Shown in pieces: positions 11,940 to 24,037 of a stretch of DNA of 60,000 nucleotides. Source of the DNA: Polytrichum commune (Eukaryota > Streptophyta > Polytrichopsida > Polytrichales > Polytrichaceae). The position numbers and the translations under genes were made by a program. The stretch is taken from positions 33,698,440 through 33,758,439 of the forward strand of contig OX485807.1 in assembly GCA_950295325.1 (NCBI GenBank), in the 5' to 3' direction. The first letter of the stretch is position 1; each line of letters starts with the position of its first letter. The notes under the pieces were generated by a model. It was not told where the DNA came from. It made no database searches and saw only the letters and a program-made list of their open reading frames with translations.

Positions 11940-14909
11940 CTACCTGGCCCCTTCAAGAACTAAAAGTTGGTCTAACCTCATCATTGCAGCTGTTTCTTTT
12001 CCAAACACCGTCACCATGACCTTCGCCTTCAGAGCACCAAAACAATAAACACCAAGTCAGGTCTAGAATGTAAGAGCCCTATTACAGCTTGAGCACTTGA
12101 GATTCTCCTCAAATCAACTCAACCCACCTCATCATTCTTACTGAGCTATATGTTTACTTAACCCAATGTACAAAGCTTAGAATCCCTGCAAAAGTTCATG
12201 AGACCATTCTTATTGCTTTTACGATTCCATGCAACATAAAAAAAACACTTGGCTAGGCGCTGTGTTATTTCCTCATTCTGGTACAGCCTTGCATCTGCAG
12301 GCACTGTGGATCAGTGATTATGTAAAAGATGTTGTGGCTAGTTGAGATACACAGTCGTTTCAGAAGTTTCAAGGGCTTCGGAAGAGCATATCCTACAAAA
12401 GTTATCCGTCTTTACACATGGCATCACCATTCCCTAAAATATTGGACTATTTATAACTGCAGCCATGTAATGTAGAAATAGGGCCATTAGTATTTAGGTT
12501 AAGGATAAATCGGCTTACAGTCTCATCTTCATCATAAATGTCCACAATGATGCCAGTATGGTTGATGAATGGACCCGAGTTAACCTGCACCAAAGCTCCC
12601 TCTTCCAACTTGGGAGGGAGGATAACTTCTATTTCTGCCTTTGCAAGTACCTCCTTCTCTAGTCTTTCTTTCTCATTAACTTCTTTGTCTACAGCTTCCT
12701 TCAAAATCTTAAACTCAGCTTCCTCTTTCTCTATCCTCCTGAACAAGTCATCCATTTCAACAATGGATACTGCCGCTGGTATTATCATATCACTCACACT
12801 GCACCCACGTGTACAGTAAAATCAGATTCCTGCTACAGATAACCCTAGAACCCTCCACTCTAAAACTTGAATTCTGGGAAGATATGCTCAAACTTTTGTT
12901 AATCAAGATCCTTACCAAATCAGTACACATGTTTCGGTCTACATAAACACACTACTGGATTGAGATTCTGCCAGATGTCAGTAAGCATGCCTACACTGCA
13001 CCAGTTTTGACTTTCAACATGGTAGGCAAATTTGGGGAGATATCTTTAGAAGACTGAAGAGTTTCACAACTAGAAGAACAAAAGAGAAATTTAGTCTGCA
13101 ATTACAAACCTTGTATTTGCTTTTGTACCATAGAAGTCACGCACTCGTGGATTGCTTCTAAGGACGTCATAAACCTCGCGGGTGAGCACACAACGCACAA
13201 AAAGACAGCCGGGGTACAACCGTTGCCGGGCATCGGAGTATCTTCCATCCTTGAGCTTTTTTCTAGCTGGTATAGATGGAGATAATACCTGAACCAAATG
13301 GAATGAAAATATTAGACACAACTGGTAACAGGTTTTAAAATTTCTTGATAAACGCGCTTCGAAGTAACAGAGTACAACTCACCTCATATTTGACACCTGG
13401 CAAGCGTTCGGGAAAAACAACGTCACACTGATCGGCAGCTACTTTTTCACCATTCTTTGGAACAGACAGCATCCACCATTGATAGCCCTTTGTCGCCAAT
13501 CGGTTGATATCAAGAATCTCCTCCCATCCCTTGGGCGCCTTCTTCTTCACATCAAGCTTTGTTTCCACATCTTCCTTCCAAGAACCCTTTTTCTCTTTCA
13601 GTTCTTCACGGCGCTCATTTCGCAAGTTCCTTCTCTCCTTTGGGCTCAGTTCCTTGCATTCTGCAACTGTTGCTGATGAGATAGAATTTCAAATAGATTG
13701 CATCAATTTGTGAACAGCGATCCAACATGCCGCATCATTGAACTCCCTTCCGAAGTCAAATACCAAAGGCTGTTTGCGTTCTCAATAAGTTGATATGCAC
13801 CATATATTGGTTGTCACATGAATGCATTAGATGCTCAAAGCTCAGCGAGACGTGAAATCAGTGTTCACTTCGCGGAAATTTCTTCAGTTGAATTTTGACA
13901 AGTTGTACTGTTATCATCTGATACTGAGGTTAAAGATTGTGTCTTGATCATGTGGCCTAAGATCTGCAGTCATCCTGATAAAGACCCTTCATCATCTCTG
14001 ACTAAAATACAAATCCTTGAACCCTAACTTTTTCTGGTGGAAGTCAATAAAGTCATCCTCACACTCAACATGACTTCTGGTGGGGAGTTGGTTGTTTTGA
14101 ATATAAAACATTCCATATTCGATAAGTTTTTGGTGCATGCTTGGAGGTAGTGTGGAGGTTTGAACGAAGAACATTTTATATCAGTTCTTTAAGAGCCAAA
14201 CTCATGAGTTTGGCCCTTAATGAACCGAAATGAGTTGCTCTTCGTTTAAATTCAAACACTACCTCCAAGCGGCCACCACAAGTGGAAAGAAATTATTGAT
14301 ATTGCATAAACAGCAACCAATGAAAAATCAAAGGGATCAACTCCCGACGGAAGCTCCCATTTGAGTTAAACAATAACTCTACTACCAACCAAACTATGCC
14401 AAACAAATACACATTATGAGGGAATTTCGATTATTGAATCTCTCTTCCCTCCCCTTGATGATACCTCGCTGAAGGAATAAAGTTCTTCATGCCCTTTTTT
14501 CTGCAAAGTCTTGAGATATTTTCTGTATTGCATCACAACTAAATCTCACACTAGGTACTCCTAAAAGAAATTTAGACGCCATTCGGAGCTCACAGTGAAC
14601 ATCTAGTGACCTATATCACTACAAGAGAAGAGCATTTCCTTTCGCCTCAAAACTCCCAGGGCAAAGCTTAAACCCTAAACCCCTGAACCCTGGAGATACT
14701 TCGACGACATCACAGAGAGAAATTTTGTCACCTGTTTCTTGTCCTTGCAGGCTGGACACCACCATCGCCACCGACCTACATTGCACAAAGCGACATGGAT
14801 TCTGCAAGAACAAGGTTCCGGACCTCGACAATTGGGTTGGAGGCGTGGAGGAATTCGTCTGGGCAGAGAGGGAGGAGCTCAGAAGCGCTTTTGAACACAC
14901 TGAAAACAT
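11940..14909 (-). CDS. PTAC13: Plastid NusG-like transcription protein (pTAC13-like)
   Basis: Five exons read 14909-14732, 13660-13383, 13288-13110, 12798-12519 and 12026-11940 on the minus strand, joining in phase to about 333 aa. The product should be a NusG/RfaH-type factor attached to the plastid-encoded RNA polymerase complex. Exon 1 is Ser/Thr-rich and lacks acidic residues, as in a chloroplast transit peptide (ATG at 14909). A charged region (KERRNLRNERREELKEKK) follows, then the NGN domain (YQWWMLSVPK ... YPGCLFVRCVLTREVYD ... FYGTK) across exons 2-3. The KOW motif (GALVQVNSGPFINHTGIIVD) is in exon 4. The tail VMVTVFGKET follows in exon 5, as in pTAC13 homologues. Exon 5 could start at 12026 or 6 nt later, both in frame. 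The symbol rests on domain order and on remembered similarity to Arabidopsis pTAC13. Confidence 0.85.
14050..14379. mobile_element. Palindromic MITE copy 1 (in pTAC13 intron 1)
   Basis: About 330 bp that is almost one long inverted repeat. The left half contains GGTGCATGCTTGGAGGTAGTG and the right half CACTACCTCCAAGCGGCCACC, around a centre of AGAGCCAAACTCATGAGTTTGGCCCTTAATG-type symmetry. A second copy with the same outer blocks (ACTCAACATGACTT, GGAGTTGGTTGTTTTG, TTGAGTTAAA..ATAACTC) lies at 36307-36660. No transposase is encoded. Confidence 0.8.
14670..14683 (-). promoter_or_regulatory. Telo-box (AAACCCTAAACCC)
   Basis: An AAACCCTAAACCCC motif lies in the first intron of the pTAC13-like gene, about 50 bp past the exon 1 donor. 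In plants such telo-boxes are common near the transcription start of genes for ribosomal and organelle gene expression. Function here is inferred. Confidence 0.4.
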
Positions 14910-15219
14910 GGTTGCTTCAAGTTTGAGTGGGATTTCTCACCCAAACCTATAATTTCCGGTATTGCCTTGGTTTCAGAAAAGATGTTCCATTCCACATCCC
15001 AAGTTCATGCCCCATCTTCTCTGGGCTTCATGTGCTCAAAATCTCCGGTAACTTACACCACTTAAAAATGGAGAAAGAGTCCCAGAACACATGCCAACTC
15101 TGCATTTTCAGAAATTCACTCAAAATCATAAACAAAGTTACAGACGTAACATAAATAAAAAAGTTACATACACAGCATCGACATTCTTGCCGTCGTCGGA
15201 TTATGCAAAACCAGAACCA

Positions 15220-15909
15220 CACAGATACATAACTTTGAGGATGATAAGTTTAGAGTTATGCCAATTCGACTGCATTTCATCCTTAAATTTTGGTTTTAAA
15301 GATGGACTTGGAACCTTGTGTTTGTGTGGAAATCCTCTCTTTCTTCAGGAATTGATGCATCACACTGGGATTCCTTAAGAGCGAATGGAAGGTTTGTCGC
15401 AGAGGTCAGTTGAGCTTCAATGGGCCTTATGGAAGAATGGTAGAGAACGTTATCCCCTGAATATCTAGCTTTGGGTTTATAACATGAGCGGGAAACGAAG
15501 ATACGTAGATTTTCTGAAGATGAACATTCGCGAACTCCACAGTATTGGTGGAATATCAAGGGCTGGAGTATATATGACGGCCACGCTAAGGGCCCCGGTA
15601 AACTCCCAGCCCCCTATAGGGAAAGTGGGCCTAAAATGGGCACTTCTTTTTCATTAGCCCACTTCTCCTAAGATATTAAACATGTTTTTAGTAGGAGATA
15701 TAGTTCAACAAATCCAAATCAAGACCGTAACCAATTTTTTTATATTCCGTTTTATATTATTTTTTAGCCTCAAATGAATATCTTATACATTATCAATGTG
15801 AAGTTTCTAAATGATCATATAGGTAGTTTTAATTATTTTTATTTAATAAACATAAGAATGAGGTTCAAAATTTTGAGCACACAGTTCTACCATTTTAAAA
15901 CACTTCTTG

Positions 15910-15943
<34 letters not shown>

Positions 15944-16264
15944 CTTAGATGCACGCCCAACACACAACGCTTTAAATATAGGTGTTTGATTAAGGTAAGT
16001 AATGGATCAGGATTAAAAACTTTACTCATCTTAGTAGATTTTGACAACTTTCCAAAACATGGATAGATAGCATCACCTCAAGGCAGCAATATTTGTAGAA
16101 ACGTCAGTCAAGCCAATCTTTGAGAAAATCAAAGTATGTGAAGGGCATGTGACTCTTCAACCAATCACGACTAACCGTGTTCTTTGCTCAAGGTGCAAAC
16201 ATGATCAAGTGTATTAAAAAAGTGCTCTGGTAATTCAAAAAATTACAACAATTGTTGCTAGGGC
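15220..16264. other. Upstream/intergenic DNA with (AT)n tract
   Basis: The part next to 14909 probably contains the pTAC13-like promoter and 5' UTR. A dinucleotide (AT)n run sits at about 15913-15940. No gene is supported between here and the LRR pseudogene. Confidence 0.55.
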
Positions 16265-17040
16265 ACCATAAGATTCAAAGGCAAATTCCTAGTATGGATA
16301 TGGGACCTCCATGGGTTGGAAGTGCTTGACTTGTCCAACAACAACATATACATGCCCTTTTGAAGCAATTTTAGTAAGTTGGAGGCTTGTGGACAACAAT
16401 CAAACCACTTTGTTAGAGAACATCTCATCAATCTATGCTTTGAACATTGTTATGGTTGTCAAGGATAAAAAAAATGACATTTACCGCCGTCTTGTTGGCG
16501 AGGGTATCCATGGACCTCTCAATGAATCAACTTTTTGGAGACATCCCCATGAGCATTGACAAGCTTGCAAGTATGGTTAACCTTTCGTTGAACACATTTT
16601 CAGGCACCATCCCTCCGAGCATTGGTATTTATATGTCTAATCTCCAATCGCTGGATTTGTCAAGCAATCTTGTGGGTAGGAAGATTCCGCAACCTTTTGC
16701 CACGCTAAACCAATTGTCCATTCTATGGTTGTTTGACAACAATCTTACAGGGAGAATTCACATCATCACACAACTTCAAATTCAAGGCAAGATTGCATTT
16801 CAACTTGGAAACCCAAGATTTTGTGGTCCATCTCACTCAAAGGTATGTGAGACAAATTCATTTATAAATGTGACAAAAAACCTTCTGGCATTCAGTGATT
16901 GGCTGACATCGTTTGCTTGTATCTTCTCCAGCCTTGGATTTTGTTTTGGCAAATGCCATGGGTTTCATTTCAATTTCTATCTTTTTCATGTGTTGGAAGC
17001 ATGTTGCAACTTCCTCCATATCAACAATCTTGCAAAGCGT
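16265..17040 (+). pseudogene. LRR receptor-like protein, 3' fragment with frameshifts
   Basis: Fragments in more than one frame match the C-terminal part of a plant leucine-rich-repeat receptor-like protein (no kinase). First comes LEVLDLSNNN (about 16310-16345). Next is an island-like segment ending IVMVVKDKKNDIY (16445-16480). LRRs follow: MDLSMNQLFGDIP, LSLNTFSGTIPPSIG, LQSLDLSSNLVGRKIP, and the capping motif GNPRFCGPSHS (about 16810-16840). A transmembrane-like stretch, ANAMGFISISIFFMCWKH, appears only after another frame change. In intact relatives these would be one continuous frame. The 5' LRRs are missing. Such receptors act in defence or development at the plasma membrane; this copy cannot make one. 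Confidence 0.75.
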
Positions 17041-17139
17041 GTTGGAGCATGGCATCCTCGCGCATAATAGTAAGGCTTATTCTTGTCAGGGTGCTAGCAA
17101 GAAAGGGCAATTAATAAAATGTGAAAAATAAACGAAAGT

Positions 17140-19190
17140 GATTATAGGGGTGAAGGTACGCATATACTTACACCAAAATGAAAGGCAAGCCCTAGGGTGA
17201 CATGTAACATATTGGGGGGAAGGTTTGAAATTTCATCACAAGAAGGGAAAGCAACTACATCAAAATCTCCCTATTGATAATCCTCATTGCATGGGGTATG
17301 CCCAGGGGATGCACAACATAGAGTCCACTAATGTTGAAAGAGAAGGGTAAGGAACTGTGTGCATTTTTGGGGGGCTTGATCTTACTTTACATATATTGTA
17401 TGTGATCTTTGGTGTTTATTTTTTTCAAAGTGGTTCATGGTTATAAGAGGTAGAGGAAGACATTGAAGTTTTAAGCCATGTCGGACACATAAACTTAGGG
17501 ACATATGCTCACGTAATTGGTCTTTGTGTTTTTTGGGGGCAACATTCTGGATCGATATGTAAAGGGCATGGTACATAGGCAATTGACTTTTAGCACATTT
17601 GAGAGATTGCTTATATTTTCAAGTAGTTGCTCATATAGCTAGTAGTAAATGTAGGTAATAAGGAGGTGGTGTGTATGTACATTGACCTCGATCCACTATT
17701 ATGTCATAACAGACATGCTATGCTTATCAATAGATTAAAACTTGCATGAATATTTTATGTTTTAATGGTGGATGCATCCATCACGTTATCCAACAACCCT
17801 ATGACTCTATAAGAACTAGGAGACGATATCCTATAAAAACCCATTTCATTACTAGTCTTTTGAATCAAGACAATTTCAAACACCTCTCCATGTTCATGAA
17901 AAACTCATGCTCAACATACATCGTCAGCCCAAGCTAAAAAATTAGTATGTGGTGCCATGGAGGTAAGGCATAGAATACACTACATTAATTGACTAAAATT
18001 TTGCAATTAGTCCATAATTTTGCATATCAATATTTTACATGGACAAGCCAAACTAGTATGTTTATAATGTGTGGTTGTTTTGCAAAATGGTGACATGTCT
18101 TGGCCATGGGATTCAAAATAAAAAATCATTTTGAGCATTATGTAGCAAAAATTGATTTATTCACATTGGTAACCCCTCTCCCTTGCAAAAAATGTTTAGC
18201 AAAAGAATTCGAGAAACAAGGAATCCACATCATGACAAAAGCGAAGCATTTTCTAGTCACATAGCTCAAGTGCAAACTTGTGATTGCACTACTGCATTTA
18301 GGAGAAATCCTCTTGAAGAAGGTTGCACGTTTAAGTGTACGCACACTACAGCCTTCCATTTCTCAAACATCTAAATGTTGGGATGACTAACCTATGTGGG
18401 AGTCATTTTCTACTTGTTGCATTCAACTATTTACATGTCGATTCAAGCTCACATGCAAGTGATGCTTCCTCCTTGTGATATTTCAGATGGTTCTGCAAAT
18501 TGACAACCGAATTTAGGAGATTGATTTTTTTTCTTCGCTTCTAGTGCACTCTTATTCGAAAACCCCTTATCTCACATTGGTACCCCCTAAGTTATTCAAA
18601 CACCTACTTTTTGGTGCAAAATGGTCCAATATCCTCTTAAAACAAACAATTATGATATCAGTATGTAGTGTGACACTTGGCTCATGATTGGTTGACATAA
18701 ACAAAATATCAATCCTCAACACCATGAGCACTAACCACATCAGACACATCTATGTGACCACTTAGGAAGATTGCATATATGCTCTTTAAAATATAATCTC
18801 ATTTGTTTATGGCATTGAATTCGTACAAGATTTGCTAGTCAATTGACTTGTTTTTCCTTGGCTTTATTGCACATATGAAGAGGCCAAACCTCATGGAAGT
18901 AACCGTAATAGGCTTGTCTACCTTATTTACTTAGGATGGACAAGATGCTCCTAGATGAGATCCGACGGCTCTGAAAGTGGACACGTCGCCCTTCACAAGG
19001 TCTACCAACGAGGAAGTCCCAACTTTGTAGCTTCTTCTCCGAGTTTCGTATGTATATCTACAGGATTCGAAGATTCTGGAATAAATCTTGAGGGAAGCCC
19101 AAGCTTACATAATAAGTCGGTTTAGTAGATTTCTCAAGTGTACGGATTTGGTAGATCATGAGCGAAGTGTGACGTGTGTGGAAAAAAACT
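17140..19190. other. Intergenic, no gene seen
   Basis: A+T-rich DNA with only short unsupported frames. No RNA gene, repeat array or domain was recognised. Confidence 0.5.
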
Positions 19191-19197
19191 TTTTGAC

Positions 19198-21234
19198 TAT
19201 GGCCGAGCTTCTCAGCGTGCCAGGGCTTCTCGCGTGTTGCAATCTTGTGAAGCGGAACAGTCCATTATGCACGAAATTTGTGTTCCAGGAACGTCGTTGT
19301 GGAATCTCTGCGAGCACTAAGAATGTCATTAGCATTTTCGTGACAATCTCAGCAAAATAAATGCTGTGCAGGTTTGTTTTGCGGCCAGCTGCAAGGTTCA
19401 TTTTAAGTTAGAGTGAAAATTAATCGTCAACTGCGTCGAATGTGGTGTTTTTCGATTCCAATGTTGCTTGTGCCGGATTAGATGAGCTTCTTCTTGCTCC
19501 AGTAGAGAAGTTTCTGACAATGGAAGGCTTTCACACAGAGGATGGCGGGGCAGTTGAGCATTATTGCCTCCTCAATTCAATCTTGTAAGTTCCAAGCTCG
19601 GCATTATCAATGATCCTGGATGCACATGTTGTTTGATTGAATTTCCGTTGGAATTCCCTCGTGTGATGAACTTGAACCATTCAGGCTTAATACAGGAGGT
19701 CTGAGTGTTTTCGAAATGGCGCCAATGCTCTGTGCAACAGGTCGTTGTTGCATATTTTGAAATGCCTACAATAGGTTTTATTTTATCATATAGCGAAATA
19801 TTTTCCAACACTGAAGGAATTTTTTTGTTTCTTCTTTTCTTAGAATTTCATGGCAACACCAGAGTCATCATCCTTCGTTATTGTATTGAAATCATTGATA
19901 AAGGAAATTATAGTTGCAATTTGGTTTCGTAATATGTACTCAACAATTGTCAAATTTTACCATACTTGGTCATCATTCTGTTATTTCAGCTGATTTTTCT
20001 AGAATTGTACACAAATTTATCTTTGCCAACAGCTCTGTGAAATGTACTACTTCTATCCCTGTTACGAACTTAAATTACTTACTGTCAAGATAGGGGGGAA
20101 GGGGTCGGGGAAGTTGTGTTTCACAGAGTATAAGGAAAAGTGGCCTATTCTTTGAGTAGTATACCTTACCTGACTATCTTGAAGTTGTCAATGCCATCCT
20201 ATTAGATAGCCGGGCACATATTGGCCACGGGCTGTTGGAGCGTTATATCCTTATATTAGAATGACCTATTCATTCCTGTCCTTCTGGAGGTTGGCGTGTA
20301 ACTTATTACGGTTGTGAAACAATTAAGAGGTTTGTTGCGCTTGTTGCTTGGATAATTTAATTTTATCCAGGATAATAAAAGAAAAACGTCTAAACTCTTC
20401 AGAAAATGATCAGGACAGCGGAACCTTGAACTAGACATGCTCTAATTTGATGTCATTAAAATGTGTAGTACTTATAGCTTCAGAGAAATGTGGTTTTGAT
20501 TGGCTCAAGAATATAATGTTATGCGGGCTCAATTGCGACAGAACCTATCTGGACCTATCGATTCACTATTAATTTGATTTGGTTTGTGCACATCAATTGT
20601 TACACATGAAGGTTGTGAGCTATTTAACAAAATTAAGACCTATTTAATGACCTTGTCCAGCTGTCAGTTACAGTAGTTTCCTTTTGACATAAGCACGATG
20701 TCGATGTAGTGTCTCAAAAGATATCTCCAAAGCGGGAGACATAGCACTGCTAGTTTCATTTCTACAAATTTTATGAGAGAAGAATCCTCTTAGCACGTAT
20801 CTCTATGTTGATACTTAATAAACATCGTATGGGAATGGACTCACTGAAAAGGTTTCTTTTTGGAAAATGACTTGAAAGCTCGTCAAATGTCGCTGGCAGG
20901 TTTTATAGCTTGATTTTTTATGGACACAAGACTTCATACTCATATCTCCAAAAACTTGCAGGAGGTGGGTGCAATTGAGTGGGCAGGAAATCAATATTAC
21001 CCCCACAGGCGACATATCAAAGATGTCAACTGCTGCACATGAGAGTAGGCCACTACCTTCTTCCACAAATAACAGCCGTCGAGCAAAGAATGGAGGATGT
21101 GCTGATTTCAGCCGAGAAAACGCACCCTTGTAAATTCTAGATTGTTAGGTTCTAGCGGACATAGACTTCAACCTTCTGCAGTTCGTTTGCTTACCTATAG
21201 CAATTCCAGGATGACGATCTAATCTATTGTCACC
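19198..21234 (+). other. Region upstream of the plastid membrane protein gene
   Basis: A 53-codon frame from ATG 19198 (MAELLSVPGLLACC...) and an open stretch ending at a GTAAGT-type donor near 19584 could be 5' untranslated exons of the gene that starts at 21235. They could also be chance. The rest is A+T-rich with no motif. Confidence 0.3.
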
Positions 21235-24037
21235 ATGGTTTCGCTTCATCTGCTATCTCCTTGTTCATGTCCTCAACATGTCCCTAAGTTTAGTTGCTAT
21301 AAGAATGATCCTTCAGCTCCTATACTTGCAAGAACTACGTCGTTTATCAGTAGATATTGTTGCCATATCACAATTGGTATTCCTCGTCAATGCGATGCCT
21401 ATGGCATACAAACAGTCTCTAGTTCGTGGACGACTGTAAAAGAAACTCCAATTGTAGCCATTAATGTCCGCCGAGGCCGTTTGTTATATAGACTGGCTCA
21501 ATCAAGAAAATATCACTTAGTATGCGCTACAGCCAATACTCGCTCTGCTGCGGAATCTGGAGATCACACCATCGCGCCATCGGTTTCCACCATCCACAGT
21601 GATTTGAATTCTCCCAGTCATAATGTCAGGAGGCCAGCTGTGTACGAAGCCTCATCCACCCTAGCAACACAACACAATCTACCTCCTCAGACGAGGTTAC
21701 AACAAATGGCTCCAGTTGATCAAGCGTTTCTTCTTCTTGGATTCATCGCTTGCCTGGTGAATTTCTGCTCAACTATGTATACGTGGTGAACAATACAATA
21801 TCTCCACCAGTATTTCTCTCATTAATTTTATGGACATTAGCAAAGTAGATCTTAAGACTGAAGGATTGGAATTCGACAGTGGTTAGGACCTCAATTCTTT
21901 TGCTCATTCTACATTTGATCTGACTATGGTGTGGACCTCAATTTCGCAGACTGCTGGTGTGATGACTATGGTGCTCATGACTGCCATACCGACTCTGAAT
22001 GTATGTGACATTTCTTTGTCATACTTATGCAAGCAGCCGGCTATTCTGTTTCATACTTTGATTTTTTTATAGAGTGAAGTAACTGGACTTAGATCAAAAG
22101 TTTCACACACGTCTGTAGCTTGAGCCTAAGAGTAGAGTTCTTAGAATTGAAGTCGTTTCTGACGAGAGTGAAATGCCATTAAACATCTTTAATATTCTGA
22201 CAGACAACGCCTCATTGCACAAGATAATGGTGGGATATTACGTAGTTTTGATTGTCTACACGACTATTAAGGCCTACAAATGCATATGCATATGAAACTG
22301 GATCACATGAACAAATTCAACAACTGCAAGTATCGAATATTGTACTTTAAACTGGATTGTATACATTGGATACTATGTAGCCTGACAGGATCTTCACCCT
22401 CATATAGGCAATGAGAAGGGCTGCTGTTGCAATGGAGAAGTTGGCTGAAGTGGCTCGAGAGGAGTTGCCGAGCACTATGGCTGCTATCCGCCTTTCAGGC
22501 ATGGAGATTAGTGACTTGACATTGGAACTGAGTGATCTCAGGTTCAACCTCTTACCAAGTTTCAACCCAGTAGCATACCTTGAATAGGTCGATGTTTGAG
22601 GATAATTTTTAAATGAGAAGAATAAATTCATGATTAATTGAGACCAAGAGAATCTACCAAGTTGGTGTTTGAAATTCGAAATCCATCTCAATTGCATTTC
22701 ATTCCAGCTTATTTTGAACCAAATGCAGACCAATTAGTCTCTGTTATCCTTTTTGAGGTTTTTTTCAGGCAAGACTTATCCATCCAGGATCACAAGAACC
22801 TCAAAATTACAGAATGCAAGTACTGGAAGTGGTAGAGGTTTGGGTAAACTATGTGTCATGTGGCTAAATCGTCTACTAGACTGTGACATGACCAAGACAT
22901 GTTCCCACTACATAAAAATCAGCAGTCACTGACTTGGTTCAGTAGCACATATAGAGCCTGCTTGAAAATGTTCAACCGAATTTGTGTGTCAATATTACAT
23001 ATACTGAAGGATGTGTGCAGAGATTATCAGATTGCACTTCTTGAAAATGCGGTGAATTTTGTGTCCCATGTATGCATCCAACTCACCTGACACAATCTGT
23101 AAAGAGATTGGCAACTTGAGCACATAGCACAGAGTTTGTGTGATTTGTAGGATAAAGTGAATCTGTTATTGTATGAAGGTTGATTCATTGACATCATCTT
23201 GGTGATTTGTATATTGGCAGTCAAGAAATCTCAGATGACTTAAAGAGCTCTGTGAAAGCAACAAAAGCAGCAGAAGATGGAATAAGGCGCGTTGGTGTTT
23301 TTGCTGCAGCTCAAACTATGTGTAAGTCCCTTGATTATTCTTGCAGTCAAAGACAAAGTTCTTCTATATATTGGAACCTGTGTATTTTTAACCCTTAGAG
23401 GTCCCTTTCCTCCATATGAATGACCATTAAGAGCACAAGAAATGCAATTTCTAGGCTCGTAGTCCACTACTGTGTGTAGGAATAAATCTTTTTTGAGCGT
23501 TACTCAGGATAAGTAGGGGTTCTAACGCCCATGAGCAAGGAATTTCAAAGCTGAAACCTTGTTCTCCACTGTCGCTTTGTGTACTTCATCCTGCTATGCT
23601 GCCTTTCTTCACTGGTTTTACATCCATTTCTTTTCTTACTAGTCATCAGGATAATCAACATTCGCAGTCAAAGCTGGAGTATTGTATTTCTGATAAGTGT
23701 CAGTGATTGGGTTTCATTTGCAGCAATGATGCAAAAGCGGCCAATTGTGCCAGTGGAGGCACTAAATCCTGCCATGTCAAATGCAGCTCAAAGAACACGG
23801 GAAGTTTTAGATGTGACACAGAAAATAGTGGTCACACTAATCTCTCATCCAAAGCTAGCAGGTTGGCTTGGTCAGGTTTTGGCCAAGAAGGAAGAAAAGG
23901 AGGTCACTGAAGGTGTTCCAGAGATCAAGTCAAAGATAGAAGAAATTGCACCAACTATAAATCCTAAGGTGGAAGATATCATATCCTCGGACAGAAAGGG
24001 TTCTGAGACCCCAAACATTGCACCTGGAGAAGAGTGA
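21235..24037 (+). CDS. Plastid-type membrane protein, DUF948-like, function unknown
   Basis: Five exons, 21235-21756, 21950-22000, 22408-22541, 23221-23321 and 23724-24037, join in phase to about 373 aa. Every junction keeps the frame and GT-AG ends, supporting a real gene. Residues 1 to about 155 are Ser/Thr/Arg-rich with few acids, as in a chloroplast transit peptide. A hydrophobic segment (QAFLLLGFIACL + TAGVMTMVLMTAIP) spans the exon 1/2 join and should be one or two membrane helices. Then comes a helical, coiled-coil-like region (AMEKLAEVAREELPSTMAAI, LELSDLSQEISDDLKSSVKA), VFAAAQTM, and an acidic/lysine tail. The membrane helix followed by long amphipathic helices resembles DUF948-type proteins and uncharacterised plant plastid homologues. 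I do not recognise a proven function. ATG 21235 opens the leader with no in-frame stop before the first donor. Confidence 0.8.

Noticed and set aside
22347-22733. 128-aa minus-strand frame
   Set aside because: It overlaps exon 3 of the plus-strand membrane protein gene, which is supported by in-phase splicing.
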